56,402 bases of DNA from Verrucomicrobiota bacterium (lineage in GTDB: Bacteria; Verrucomicrobiota; Verrucomicrobiia; Chthoniobacterales; JAFAMB01). Location: contig JAFBAP010000078.1 in assembly GCA_019247695.1 (NCBI GenBank), positions 1 to 56,402 on the forward strand, in the 5' to 3' direction. Within the stretch, counting starts at the first letter, position 1, and every line of letters begins with the position of its first letter. The position numbers and the translations under genes are program-made. The notes below the pieces were generated by a model, which was not told the DNA's origin, did not search any database, and saw only the letters and a list, made by a program, of their open reading frames with translations. Positions 16,766 through 25,064 of this stretch are shown here, piece by piece.

Positions 16766-17620
16766 TCAGGCCAGAACTTCCTGAGGAACGTCAATCGGCT
16801 TCTCTTTCTTGCTCAACGCCCGGCGCAGCTTTGCCAAAGCAATGTTCTGCAACTGCCGGATGCGTTCACGGGTCACGCCGAACTTCTTGCCGACCTCTTC
16901 CAGGGTCTTCGGTTTGCCGCCGTCCAGTCCGAACCGCTGAAAGATGATCTTCCGTTCGCGATCATCGAGCACTTCAAGCAATTCGCTGACTTCGTCGCGG
17001 AGGTTCTTATCCCGCAACAACTCAAACGGCGTCTGCGCATCCTCATCTCCAACGATCTCACCGAACTCGGTCGAGTCATCGTCGCTGATGGGAGCATCCA
17101 ATGAGGCAGGACGGATCGAGACCGTCTTGAGCTGTGAAACCTTGCCGCTGGAAATGCCGATCTCCTCGGCGAGTTCCTCATCGGTCGGTTCACGCCCCAG
17201 TTCCTCGCTCATTTGCAAGGAAACCCGTCTCATTTTTGAGATCTTATCGACCAAATGGACCGGCAGACGGATGGTCTTGCTCTGGTTGGCCAGCGCGCGT
17301 TTGATGGATTGTTTGATCCACCAAGCAGCGTAGGTACTCAGTTTGCCACCTTTTGCCGGGTCGAAGCGCTCCACGGCCTTCATCAAGCCGATGTTGCCCT
17401 CAGAGATCAGGTCAAGCAGCGGAAGCCCTAAATTCGCGTAATCGTGTGCAATTTTAACCACCAAGCGAAGGTTCGCCTTAATCATCAACGCACGCGCTTC
17501 ACGGTCGCCCTTCTTGATGCGCGCGGCGAGCTCAATCTCTTCTTGGGGGGTGAGAAGCGGAATTTGTCCAATCTCGCGGAGATATATCTTAATCCCCGTA
17601 TCTGAATCTTCACCAGCCAT
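16766..17620 (-). CDS. RNA polymerase sigma-70 family factor, RpoD/RpoS-like
   Basis: The 284-residue protein begins almost directly with region 1.2 (IKIYLREIGQIPLLT), followed by region 2 with AHDYANLGLPLLDLISEG, FDPAKGGKLSTYAAWWIKQ for core binding and -10 melting, region 3, and region 4 with TLEEVGKKFGVTRERIRQ as the -35 helix-turn-helix. It lacks the long region 1.1 of a housekeeping sigma factor, so a group 2 (RpoS-like) alternative factor is most likely, but a short primary sigma cannot be excluded. ATG 17620 gives the family-like start; a start at 17656 would add twelve residues. No anti-sigma gene is adjacent. Confidence 0.92.
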   Translation of the reverse strand: MAGEDSDTGIKIYLREIGQIPLLTPQEEIELAARIKKGDREARALMIKANLRLVVKIAHDYANLGLPLLDLISEGNIGLMKAVERFDPAKGGKLSTYAAWWIKQSIKRALANQSKTIRLPVHLVDKISKMRRVSLQMSEELGREPTDEELAEEIGISSGKVSQLKTVSIRPASLDAPISDDDSTEFGEIVGDEDAQTPFELLRDKNLRDEVSELLEVLDDRERKIIFQRFGLDGGKPKTLEEVGKKFGVTRERIRQLQNIALAKLRRALSKKEKPIDVPQEVLA

Positions 17621-18030
17621 AGTAACGTGTTCGGTATTCCAAAGACAACCAACCATCTTCTCTGCCCGAAACAGCGGGCCTGAGAAAATGCTTAACCACC
17701 TTAATCAATTCCTTCGGGCTTTGACACCCCAAGAAGTCACGGTGTTCAAGAAAATCCTTTGCTATTCTCTTATTTTTAGTTCTCAGCAAAGGATTGTTCC
17801 AAAAAGGGTTTCGCCTCTTACTTCCAGCTTGGATTCTAAAAAAATCCCAAGCCGCCATCGTTTTGCCCTTGTCCCGCCACAAGCAGCGTCATGCTTGTCC
17901 GGGGTCAAACGTGAACCTGCAAGAAACCACAGCATTATAGGGTTGTCAAAAAATTCCTCACGTTAAGCCCCGTTGCAGGTCTGACCCGGCCAACCCGGGC
18001 CGGTGCCGCGAAGCCGTAGCGGAGTTTACC
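17621..18030. promoter_or_regulatory. AT-rich intergenic region between divergent sigma-factor and PRC-barrel genes
   Basis: About 400 bases with clearly more A and T than the flanking genes. It must contain the promoter and leader of the sigma-factor gene (leftward) and of the PRC-barrel gene (rightward). The stretch 17750-17850 is richest in T and A runs. I could not fix -35 and -10 boxes with confidence. Small open frames cross it, but none has a ribosome site or a recognisable product. Confidence 0.5.
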
Positions 18031-18552
18031 ATGGACATTTCATCACCTGAGGACCCGGCGAATACCTGGACCGGAAAGAGCGTTCTGGACTCGGACGGCC
18101 AACAAATCGGCGTCGTCGACGCAGTCTGGCTCGATCCATCGACGTTGGCGATCGAGTTTGCGGGCGTTCAGATCGGCTTGGGGTTCGGAAAAACGCACCT
18201 GGTTCCCGCAAAAATGGTCGTCCCCTCGGAGGACGAGTATGCCGTCCGGCTTCTCTGCCCGGGCTCGCTCGTCAAAAGCGCGCCGGCCTTTGTCCCGGGT
18301 CTGGAGTTGGCCGCGCTTGACAAGGAACGAATCAATCAGCACTTCGGAGTCCAGGTACCTGCGCAGCGGGTTACCGATATCCAGGACGTCCGGCCGGGTG
18401 AAGGCCTGAATCCCGGGCAGGCGGAGCCGCCGAACGAGCCGGGTTCCCTGGCCCTGACCCCGCCTCCGCTACCCGAGAGCGAACACACCGCTGCTGAACG
18501 CGCTTTCCCTACGGAGCACCCATTAAAAGACTGGATCAACGAAGCTCACTGA
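18031..18552 (+). CDS. PRC-barrel domain protein
   Basis: Residues 12-75 (GKSVLDSDGQQIGVVDAV, a variable loop, then a second strand set) fit a PRC-barrel, a small beta-barrel found in RimM, photosynthetic reaction-centre H subunits and many stress proteins. The 173-residue product has no signal peptide or membrane segment, and the last 60 residues are Pro- and Glu-rich and probably unstructured. The role is unknown. It is divergent from the sigma-factor gene and convergent with the glycosyltransferase; its stop is followed at once by a tandem repeat. Confidence 0.72.
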   Translation: MDISSPEDPANTWTGKSVLDSDGQQIGVVDAVWLDPSTLAIEFAGVQIGLGFGKTHLVPAKMVVPSEDEYAVRLLCPGSLVKSAPAFVPGLELAALDKERINQHFGVQVPAQRVTDIQDVRPGEGLNPGQAEPPNEPGSLALTPPPLPESEHTAAERAFPTEHPLKDWINEAH

Positions 18553-18612
18553 CCGCCACCCGTCACCCGTTACCCGCCACTCGTTACTCGTTACCCGTTA
18601 GCCGTTACCCGC
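18553..18612. repeat. Degenerate GTTACCCG tandem repeat filling a convergent gene gap
   Basis: The 60 bases between the PRC-barrel stop and the glycosyltransferase stop consist almost wholly of variants of an eight-base word such as CGTTACCC, CGTCACCC, CGTTACTC and CGTTAGCC. The same word recurs at 51651-51670 beside argG. The repeat touches both stop codons. Confidence 0.8.
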
Positions 18613-19773
18613 TCACCGCCCGTAAACCCTCCCTTTCCATTCGGATCGCTGCCCGTGCCAATAGCGCCAGGCTGACGACCACGTCATCAGCAGGTAGAGA
18701 AAACTGGCTCCGGAAAGGGCAAAAACCCGCCACCAGGCCAGCCGGTAAAATCGGATCACGGGCGTGTAAGTGGCGGCCATGATGCCCACGGCCGCAAGGC
18801 CCAGCAACCGGGTCCGGCGCCGCGCAAAAATCAGTGCCGCCCATGGCACCCAGAAGAGGGCAAGCATGGCAACGGTTGTGCCCGCGAGAAGAAACGAAGA
18901 ATAACCGAGCTGGGTAAAGGCCGTGCGGTCCACCATGCGCCAGAACTCAGCCAAGCGGCCGTAAGACCGCCGGCTTTTCACGGCGTGACTTAATCCGACC
19001 CAGGTGCTGCCGCCGGAACGTTTAACCTCCTTTGCCAGCGTGCAATCATCGATGAGCGCACCTCGCAACGCTGCGAATCCGCCTAAGGTGCGAAGCCGGT
19101 CCGTGCGCAGAAGGATGCAGCCCCCGGCTGCGACCCCCAGTTTGGTTCCGGGCCGGTTGCCGAGGGCGAACGGGTAGAGCAGTTTGAAAAAATAGACAAA
19201 CGCGGGCACCAGCAGCTTTTCCCAATCCGATCGGGCGCTGAGTTCGGCCATGACCGAGACCAGGTCGCGCTTCTCCGTTTCCAACTTGCGCAGCAGCGCG
19301 GCAAGGGTTCCCGGAAGCAATTCGATGTCGGCATCCAGGAGCAGCACCAGTGGCGATTGCACCCGGGTCAGCCCCTGGTGGAGCGCCCAGAGTTTACCCG
19401 ACCAGCCGGGGGGCAGCGGTTCGCCCTGGATGACGGTCAGTCTCTCGGCCGGAACGGCCGCCCGGGCGTACCCGGCGGTTTCATCGGTTGACTGATCATC
19501 AATGACGACCATCTGCAAACCCGCGCCCTGCGCTGCCAGCGCCTTGAGGGTACGGCTGATGGTCGCTGCCTCGTTTCTGGCGGGAAGCAGGGCCGTCACT
19601 GACCCCAGGTCCAGGTGGTTTGCCGCCGGATCAGGCTCGAGCCGTTCGCGGGTGCTCCAGGGGCGCCAGGGAAGCAGGCCCAGGCAGGCCCAGGCCGCGG
19701 CAACCGGCAGAATGGCGCCTTGTAAAGCCTCCTGAGGCCATGCGACCCCGAACGGCCCTCGGCTTAGTCGCAT
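18613..19773 (-). CDS. HpnB-like family 2 glycosyltransferase, membrane-bound
   Basis: The 386-residue protein has an N-terminal hydrophobic segment, a GT-A fold glycosyltransferase domain (TALLPARNEAATIS, VVIDDQSTDET, and the DADIEL metal motif), a GALIDDCTLAKEV motif and three or four C-terminal membrane segments. This order fits the hopanoid-associated glycosyltransferase HpnB family, whose substrate is not well established; no other hopanoid gene is in the window. I choose ATG 19773 because it overlaps the stop of the upstream aldo/keto reductase (TGATG), so the pair is translationally coupled. A longer reading to 20022 would run through that gene and is rejected. Confidence 0.8.
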   Translation of the reverse strand: MRLSRGPFGVAWPQEALQGAILPVAAAWACLGLLPWRPWSTRERLEPDPAANHLDLGSVTALLPARNEAATISRTLKALAAQGAGLQMVVIDDQSTDETAGYARAAVPAERLTVIQGEPLPPGWSGKLWALHQGLTRVQSPLVLLLDADIELLPGTLAALLRKLETEKRDLVSVMAELSARSDWEKLLVPAFVYFFKLLYPFALGNRPGTKLGVAAGGCILLRTDRLRTLGGFAALRGALIDDCTLAKEVKRSGGSTWVGLSHAVKSRRSYGRLAEFWRMVDRTAFTQLGYSSFLLAGTTVAMLALFWVPWAALIFARRRTRLLGLAAVGIMAATYTPVIRFYRLAWWRVFALSGASFLYLLMTWSSAWRYWHGQRSEWKGRVYGR

Positions 19774-20831
19774 CAGGCCGATTGAGGGTAGCCCAGGTAC
19801 CGTGGGTTCTGGGCCGTCGAATCGAATTTGTTCGAGGTTTTGTAGAGCTCGAATTTCCCGCTGGCGGCCGCCTGCCGGGTTTTGGCAAGCAGAGTGGCCA
19901 GTTGTTCGGAGTTGAACGGCTCGTAAGTACGAACCGCCTCGAACGCCTGATCCAGGATCTGCATCGAGTCGATGCCGGTAATGACCACTGAGACCGGCAA
20001 ATGCATCGCGTAATGAAGGCATTCAATCGGGGACACGGTGTTGCTTTTCAGCAGGAGACCGTCGCCCATGCTTTTCATTCCCAACACGCCGATGCCTTCC
20101 TTTAACGCCGCCGGAACCACCTGGTGCCGAAAACTACGAAAATGCGCGTCCATGAGGTTGAGCGGCATCTGAACGGTATCGAACTGGAAACCGTGCTGTC
20201 CAGCCACCTCCAGCATCCGGAGGTGAACGGCCGGATCTTTGTGACCGGTGAACCCGATGAAACGGAGTTTGCCGGCCTGCTTTGCTTCGAGAAAGGCCGC
20301 CATGGCGCCGTTCTCATCGAAGATCTGGTCCGGATCCTCCATGCGGATGACCTCGTGGTGTTGCAGGAGGTCCAGGCGGTCGGTTTGAAGGCGCTGCAGG
20401 GATTCTTCGATCTGCTGGGCTGCCGCCTGTTTGGTGCGGCCGTCAATTTTGGTCATCAGAAAGGCTTTGTCCCGGTAACCGTCACGGAGCGCCTTTCCCA
20501 TCCGGATTTCGCTGGCGCCCTGGTTGTAATCCCAGGAGTTGTCCAGGAACGTGATCCCGCGATCGATCGCGGTGCGGATGATCCGGATGCTGTCGGCTTC
20601 ATCCGGCTGCTTGCCGATGTGGAATCCGCCGAGCCCGACGAGCGAGACCTGCTGGCCCGTACGCCCCAAGGTACGGTACAGCATGTCACCTTTTCTGGTC
20701 TGCTCGGGGTGCGGTTGATCCTGACCGGATTCCTCCGCGCCGCTCGATGCCGGCAAAAGCGCCGGAGCAACGAGTCCGGCGCCCAAGGCAAGGGAACTAT
20801 TTTTCAGAAAATCACGGCGACTGGTTTTCAT
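19773..20831 (-). CDS. Tat-exported aldo/keto reductase
   Basis: The 352-residue protein starts with a twin-arginine signal (SRRDFLKNSS, then a hydrophobic stretch and an Ala-rich cleavage region near 30-35), which points to export in folded form to the periplasm. The mature part is an aldo/keto reductase TIM barrel: GLGGFHIG, the catalytic set D and Y in LDNSWDY, K in MTKIDGR and H in LQHHEV, then GFTGHKDP. The physiological substrate is unknown. The gene starts inside the end of larB (20-base overlap) and runs into the glycosyltransferase by one base. Its co-translation with nickel-cofactor genes suggests a shared pathway, which is inference only. Confidence 0.88.
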   Translation of the reverse strand: MKTSRRDFLKNSSLALGAGLVAPALLPASSGAEESGQDQPHPEQTRKGDMLYRTLGRTGQQVSLVGLGGFHIGKQPDEADSIRIIRTAIDRGITFLDNSWDYNQGASEIRMGKALRDGYRDKAFLMTKIDGRTKQAAAQQIEESLQRLQTDRLDLLQHHEVIRMEDPDQIFDENGAMAAFLEAKQAGKLRFIGFTGHKDPAVHLRMLEVAGQHGFQFDTVQMPLNLMDAHFRSFRHQVVPAALKEGIGVLGMKSMGDGLLLKSNTVSPIECLHYAMHLPVSVVITGIDSMQILDQAFEAVRTYEPFNSEQLATLLAKTRQAAASGKFELYKTSNKFDSTAQNPRYLGYPQSA

Positions 20832-21504
20832 AAGATGTTCTGGTTCCGAAAGCGCCGAGCACGCGCAACGCCGCGCAAGCTGCACCGTAGCCGTTATCCA
20901 CGTTTACGACGACCAGCCCCGGGGAGCAGCTGGCCAGAGCCGCCTGCAGGGCAGCCGTGCCGTTAGCCGCAACCCCATAGCCGACGGAGGTGGGCACGGC
21001 GATGACCAGGCCCGGCACGAGCCCGCCGACCACGCTGGGAAGTGCACCGTCCATTCCCGCGACGACGATTACGACGGGGAAGGTCCGGATTTCTTTGATC
21101 CGCTCGAGGAGGCGCCAGAGCCCGGCAACGCCGACGTCGCTTGCCAGGGTGGTTGCCTGACCATAAAACGCCAGGGTCCGCATGACTTCCAGGACCACCG
21201 GTGCGTCGGATGTACCGGCTGAGAGAACGGCGACCCGGGGACGTGCCGGAGGCGCTTTTATCAGGCCAAAAAACGCCGTGCGCGAGACCGGATCGTAGTC
21301 GAGCTGCCGCTTCAAATCCGGCGGCAACCCGTCGTACTGGCGTTGCGCCAAGCGGGTCAGCAAGATCGACTGCCCGGCTACAGCCGCTTGTTCAAGGATC
21401 CGCGCCAGCTGGGGAACGCTCTTGGATTCGGCGTAAACGGCCTCGCTGAAACCGAGGCGTTCGGCGCGGTCGAAATCGAGTTTGATCTGCTCGTCCTCGC
21501 GCAT
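20812..21504 (-). CDS. larB: LarB, nickel-pincer cofactor biosynthesis carboxylase
   Basis: LarB carboxylates and hydrolyses nicotinic acid adenine dinucleotide, the first step to the nickel-pincer nucleotide cofactor of lactate racemase and related enzymes. The 230-residue protein has a short N-terminal domain and a PurE-like C-terminal domain with VLSAGTSDAPV, AGMDGALPSVVGGL, TSVGYG and a final NVDNGYGAA, the usual signature. It follows larE by two bases and overlaps the downstream aldo/keto reductase. Identity is clear. Confidence 0.93.
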   Translation of the reverse strand: MREDEQIKLDFDRAERLGFSEAVYAESKSVPQLARILEQAAVAGQSILLTRLAQRQYDGLPPDLKRQLDYDPVSRTAFFGLIKAPPARPRVAVLSAGTSDAPVVLEVMRTLAFYGQATTLASDVGVAGLWRLLERIKEIRTFPVVIVVAGMDGALPSVVGGLVPGLVIAVPTSVGYGVAANGTAALQAALASCSPGLVVVNVDNGYGAACAALRVLGAFGTRTSYENQSP

Positions 21505-21506
21505 CG

Positions 21507-22358
21507 TCAGGTGTGCAGAAAAGCGCTGCCGACCCGGTAACGTTCATACCGGACGGCGGTGCCGGGCGGGATCGCAACTCCGGCGTCCGGTAAGGACCGG
21601 AGGTGGCAGGTAAGCCGATCTTGATCGTCGATGGAAAGCTGCCCAAGGGTTTGCGGATCCAGCTCGATGACGATTGCACCGCGCCGGACCCGGCACCGGA
21701 CGACCTGGGGCTTTAAGCTGGCGGCGATAGCTTGTTCGACCCGGTGAATCAAGCGCAGCGTATCCGCCTCGATGCGGATACCCGATTCGACCCGGCTTGC
21801 CAGGCAAGGCGCGGCGGGCAGGTCGGCGATGTTCCCGAGCCCGAGGCGTGCAGCCAGCGCCCGGACGTCCGCCTTGGCCAGGCCTGCTTCGACGTACGGG
21901 TGCCGCACCCTGAAGAGTCGTGCCGCTTCCAGGCCGGGACGATACTCGCCCAGGTCATCCTGATTGGCTCCCGAAAGGATTGTCGCGTCCGTCAACCGGT
22001 GAATCGCTTCATAAAGGCTGTGCTTGCAGTGGAAGCAACGGTTAACCGGGTTGCTGCGGTAATTCTCATTTCCAAACTCGCCCGCATCGAAAACGGTCAG
22101 AGACCAGCCTTCCCGTTGCGCAAGGGCGCGCACCCTCGCACTCGCTTCTTCAGGGACGGCCGGGGAAACCGCGTGAAACATCGCGGAAGCGCCGTCGGGC
22201 AGCACCCGGTGGGCCAGCGTCGCCAGGGTAAGGCTGTCAACCCCTCCGCTGACTGCGATGGCGACGGGCTGCACGTTGCGCAGGATATCGTTCAGCCGGC
22301 CCTCAATGCCGTCCAGGTCAACAGGGTCAGGCGCGTAAAGCTCAGGCGCTTTCGTCAT
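21507..22358 (-). CDS. larE: LarE, ATP-dependent sulfur transferase for the nickel-pincer cofactor
   Basis: LarE activates the nucleotide intermediate with ATP and delivers sulfur to form its thiocarboxylates. It has the PP-loop SGGVDS at about 37-42, RCFHCKHSLY at 108-117, and PCLASR with Cys185, which fits the sacrificial cysteine of single-cysteine LarE enzymes. A three-cysteine cluster like that of the iron-sulfur type is not evident, so I infer sacrificial chemistry. ATG 22358 overlaps larC by 17 bases and gives 283 residues; an upstream ATG at 22397 would add 13 residues and is equally possible because neither has a clear ribosome site. Confidence 0.93.
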   Translation of the reverse strand: MTKAPELYAPDPVDLDGIEGRLNDILRNVQPVAIAVSGGVDSLTLATLAHRVLPDGASAMFHAVSPAVPEEASARVRALAQREGWSLTVFDAGEFGNENYRSNPVNRCFHCKHSLYEAIHRLTDATILSGANQDDLGEYRPGLEAARLFRVRHPYVEAGLAKADVRALAARLGLGNIADLPAAPCLASRVESGIRIEADTLRLIHRVEQAIAASLKPQVVRCRVRRGAIVIELDPQTLGQLSIDDQDRLTCHLRSLPDAGVAIPPGTAVRYERYRVGSAFLHT

Positions 22359-23817
22359 GGCCGGGAAGTTCGGTGGGTGGAACCTTTTGGTTTTCATGCT
22401 CGGCTTTAAACCACGGTTGACGGTCCCGCAGCTGCCGGAAAGCCTGCTCCGTTGCCAGTTGGCCAGCTTCGATTCGGCGAAAGTGCCCGCCCTCGATGCG
22501 GGCCAGATCTTCGATCTCGGCCTTTCCCGAAAAACCGGCGCCCGGGCGTGACACGACCTTCACCCTGACCGGCCGGCCCGTCACCGCGACCGGCTCAATG
22601 GTGCGTGCCAGGGTGAAACCGTGCACAAAATGGTAACGCAACCCGATGGTGGTAGTCTCTTCAAAGCACCGCCGAGCCACTTCCTCGACGTCATCCGGAG
22701 CGGTGAGAAGCCGGAGATGGGCGGCCGACCGGCCCCGTTTTCCGATCGCGGTCTGCTGCACGACATCGAGAATCGCAGGGTGCGAGCGTAACCGGTCCAA
22801 AGCGGCGGCAAGGTCCTCCGGCGTCTGGTCGTCCACTTCAAATTCCACCACGGCAAGCTCGCGCCGGCAGAAGTCCGGCGCGGGAAATCCATCGGCCACC
22901 GTGCCTTCGGCCGGGTGGCCGGGCCGCCAGTCCTCCGCTGCCGCCGCCGTGTCCATCTGCGAAGCGGCGCGGTCGTCTTCCTCCCGCCGCGCCGGAGCTT
23001 CCGAAAAGGCCAGTACGCGCAGGCAGTTGCTGATACCGGCCAGCGATTTGGTGCCCAGGCCGGTGCCGGAGCGCAAAAGCGCCTGCGAAATCCGCCGGCC
23101 AAGCGGTCGGCAACCCAGGTAACGGACAATGGCTGCGCCGGTCGGGGTGACGCGTTCGCCATCGATCCCATCCTGGTGCACCGGAAAGCCCTCCAGCAAC
23201 CAAGCCGTTGCCGGGGCCGGCACCGGAAGCAATCCATGGGCGGTCCGGATGCGCCCGGTACCCAATGGGAGAGAGCCGATCGACCACAGGCCTGCGTCTA
23301 ATACCGCAATCAATTGGGCGGCTCCGACAATGTCGACGATCGAATCGGTCGCGCCGACTTCATGAAAGGCCACGTGTTCCTCGGCGATCCCGTGGACCTG
23401 CGCTTCCGCCTGGGCCAAAAGGCCGAAGATCCCGAGAGCATGGGATTTGACGCCGGCCGGCAAAAGGGCGTCGCCGATCAATCCCTTGATTTCCCGCCAG
23501 GTAACGTGCCCGTGCCCGTGCCGGACGGGCGCCGCGTCCGGAGCCGGCCACGGCACAGACGCATGCTGGTGTTCGCCCGTATGATGGTCCTCGGCGTCAC
23601 CATCACCCGCCTGGGCGCCGTCCACCTCGACTAAAAAACGCAACCCATGCAAACCATGGTTCCGGTGCGCTTCCACGCGGCAGGCGCGCAGCCCAGGCAG
23701 GCGCATTGCATCGACAGCCGCAAACAGACCATCCTGATGCTCCGGAAAAGCATGCAACAGGGCCGCGATGAACATGTCTCCTGCGATGCCTCCTACCGGA
23801 TCTAATTGTACTTCCAT
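22342..23817 (-). CDS. larC: LarC, nickel insertion enzyme (cyclometallase) with His-rich loop
   Basis: LarC inserts nickel into the pincer nucleotide in a CTP-dependent reaction. The 491-residue single frame begins with LDPVGGIAGDMFIAALL, typical of the family, has VGATDSIVDIVGA and PTGAAIV motifs, and a separate C-terminal domain. In Lactobacillus plantarum the two parts need a ribosomal frameshift; here they are one frame. Residues about 78-105 form a His-rich stretch with at least eight histidines, which may store or bind nickel. ATG 23817 gives the family start. No larA racemase gene is in the window. Confidence 0.92.
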   Translation of the reverse strand: MEVQLDPVGGIAGDMFIAALLHAFPEHQDGLFAAVDAMRLPGLRACRVEAHRNHGLHGLRFLVEVDGAQAGDGDAEDHHTGEHQHASVPWPAPDAAPVRHGHGHVTWREIKGLIGDALLPAGVKSHALGIFGLLAQAEAQVHGIAEEHVAFHEVGATDSIVDIVGAAQLIAVLDAGLWSIGSLPLGTGRIRTAHGLLPVPAPATAWLLEGFPVHQDGIDGERVTPTGAAIVRYLGCRPLGRRISQALLRSGTGLGTKSLAGISNCLRVLAFSEAPARREEDDRAASQMDTAAAAEDWRPGHPAEGTVADGFPAPDFCRRELAVVEFEVDDQTPEDLAAALDRLRSHPAILDVVQQTAIGKRGRSAAHLRLLTAPDDVEEVARRCFEETTTIGLRYHFVHGFTLARTIEPVAVTGRPVRVKVVSRPGAGFSGKAEIEDLARIEGGHFRRIEAGQLATEQAFRQLRDRQPWFKAEHENQKVPPTELPGHDESA

Positions 23818-23934
23818 GCTCAGAACGGCCGTCCCCGGACGGTTACCCCCCACGTTGACACCACAATCAACCGGGCTGCAAGCGAATGGTCCTGGGGGCG
23901 ACTCCCTGAGCGTGGCGTACGGCGTGCAGTCCGG

Positions 23935-24567
23935 TCAGGCGGAGATTCGCCGGCGACGGCGGGCGAGTTTCCTGGCCGCCGGACAACCGGCAATCCCGGC
24001 CAGGGCAACGAGGGCAAGCAGGAACGTGGAGGTTTCCGGTACCGGGGTCACCAGAATGCGTGCATCGGAAATGTTGAGCCCAATGTCGTTCACCGTACCG
24101 CTCGGCAGGATGTCAGCCCGGCTGAGCGTAAGATTGGAAAAGGTACCGGTATTCAGCACGGGGCCGCTCTGCAATTGCGTGTAGAGGGGGTTCAGGCTGG
24201 TGCTGGCATTCACGCTGAATTGGAATGCCAGGAGGTCGTTCCCGTGCTGCAGGTCGAAGCCGAGTTGGGGGTACGCGCTGGCGATCTGCAGGGCCACATC
24301 GCTCGAGGTGACGGGCTCTTTGACGCCCCCGACCTGATAGGAGAGACCGGTTGGCGTAATCGAAAGGTACCGGCCGCCGACGTCGAGGGTCAGGTGGGCG
24401 GTATCGAGGGTGAAATCGAGGCGGAAGGGGGCCGGGTTCGACCCCACGAAACTCGGCCAGCCCGGGGTACCGTCGATCACTCCAGTGATGTCGTAACTGA
24501 CTGCATTGCCATAAGCCGAGCCGAACGTGAACGAAGCCAGCGCCACAATTGCTATGAAAATTCTCAT
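23935..24567 (-). CDS. PEP-CTERM sorting-signal protein
   Basis: The 210-residue protein has a signal peptide (about residues 1-20), a beta-rich middle without a recognised enzyme domain, and the end PVPETSTF followed by a hydrophobic segment and a run of arginines, the tripartite PEP-CTERM signal that exosortase systems process. It is probably exported and delivered to the cell surface or extracellular matrix. The function is unknown. No exosortase is nearby; such proteins are usually scattered over the genome. The 117 bases between it and larC hold no recognised feature. Confidence 0.82.
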   Translation of the reverse strand: MRIFIAIVALASFTFGSAYGNAVSYDITGVIDGTPGWPSFVGSNPAPFRLDFTLDTAHLTLDVGGRYLSITPTGLSYQVGGVKEPVTSSDVALQIASAYPQLGFDLQHGNDLLAFQFSVNASTSLNPLYTQLQSGPVLNTGTFSNLTLSRADILPSGTVNDIGLNISDARILVTPVPETSTFLLALVALAGIAGCPAARKLARRRRRISA

Positions 24568-24648
24568 TTACATAGTTGCATTACCCGAATCGGCCCCGCC
24601 GAGTCGAGCGCAGAGTTCTGGCACACCACGGCCACGGCGAAGAAACGG

Positions 24649-25033
24649 ATCACACGGCGCCACGGCGGAACACGGCGAACACGGCGGGAAGAGGGGGAAA
24701 GAGTTCGGAGTTCGGAGTTCGGAGTTCGGAGTTCGGAGTTCGGAGTTCGGAGTTCGGAGTTCGGAGTGGCATCTGGGGGGCAGGTGCGAGTGTCAAGCTT
24801 AGAGTTACCGCCCGCTCCTCTTAATCTGTGTCAATCTGTGTAATCTGTGGATGGATCCTCTTTTCTGCGTTCTTCTGCGTGTTCTGCGGATCATTTCGTT
24901 TTCCCGCCGGGTGAGCCTGACGCTCCAGGGAGATCGGGCCCGGTTCTACGACGCCTCCGGGCTCCGAACCCCGAACTCCGAACTCTTCCTCTTCCCGCCG
25001 TGGTCGCCGTGTGCCGCTGTGGCGCCGTGTGAT
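24649..25033. repeat. Composite intergenic repeat with imperfect inverted ends
   Basis: The outer arms, about 24649-24725 and 24957-25033, are inverted copies with a few mismatches, built from words such as CACACGGCGCCACGGCGG, CACGGCGGGAAGAG and GAGTTCGG. Inside are two word sets, TCTGTGTCAATCTGTGTAATC (beginning about 24824) and TTTTCTGCGTTCT with following TGCG words (about 24860-24895). The internal block recurs at 49857-50015 and the outer word at 46381-46621. It lies between the PEP-CTERM start and the VOC stop and holds no credible gene. No transposase or target duplication was seen. Confidence 0.8.
24701..24767 (+). repeat. Heptanucleotide tandem repeat (GAGTTCG)n
   Basis: Nine perfect copies of GAGTTCG are followed by a partial copy. 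The array lies inside the left part of the composite repeat. Short versions of the same word occur in reverse at 24962-24985 and 49983-50014 and forward at 46369-46379. Confidence 0.95.
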
Positions 25034-25064
25034 TCTTTCCCGCTGTGACCTTGGTGTGACGCCG

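Noticed and set aside
24701-24767. Possible CRISPR-like array
   Set aside because: The unit is only seven bases, with no spacers and no cas genes; it is a simple tandem repeat.
23806-24843. 345-codon plus-strand frame across the PEP-CTERM gene and repeats
   Set aside because: Antisense to a protein with signal peptide and PEP-CTERM end; its C-terminal part translates the GAGTTCG array.
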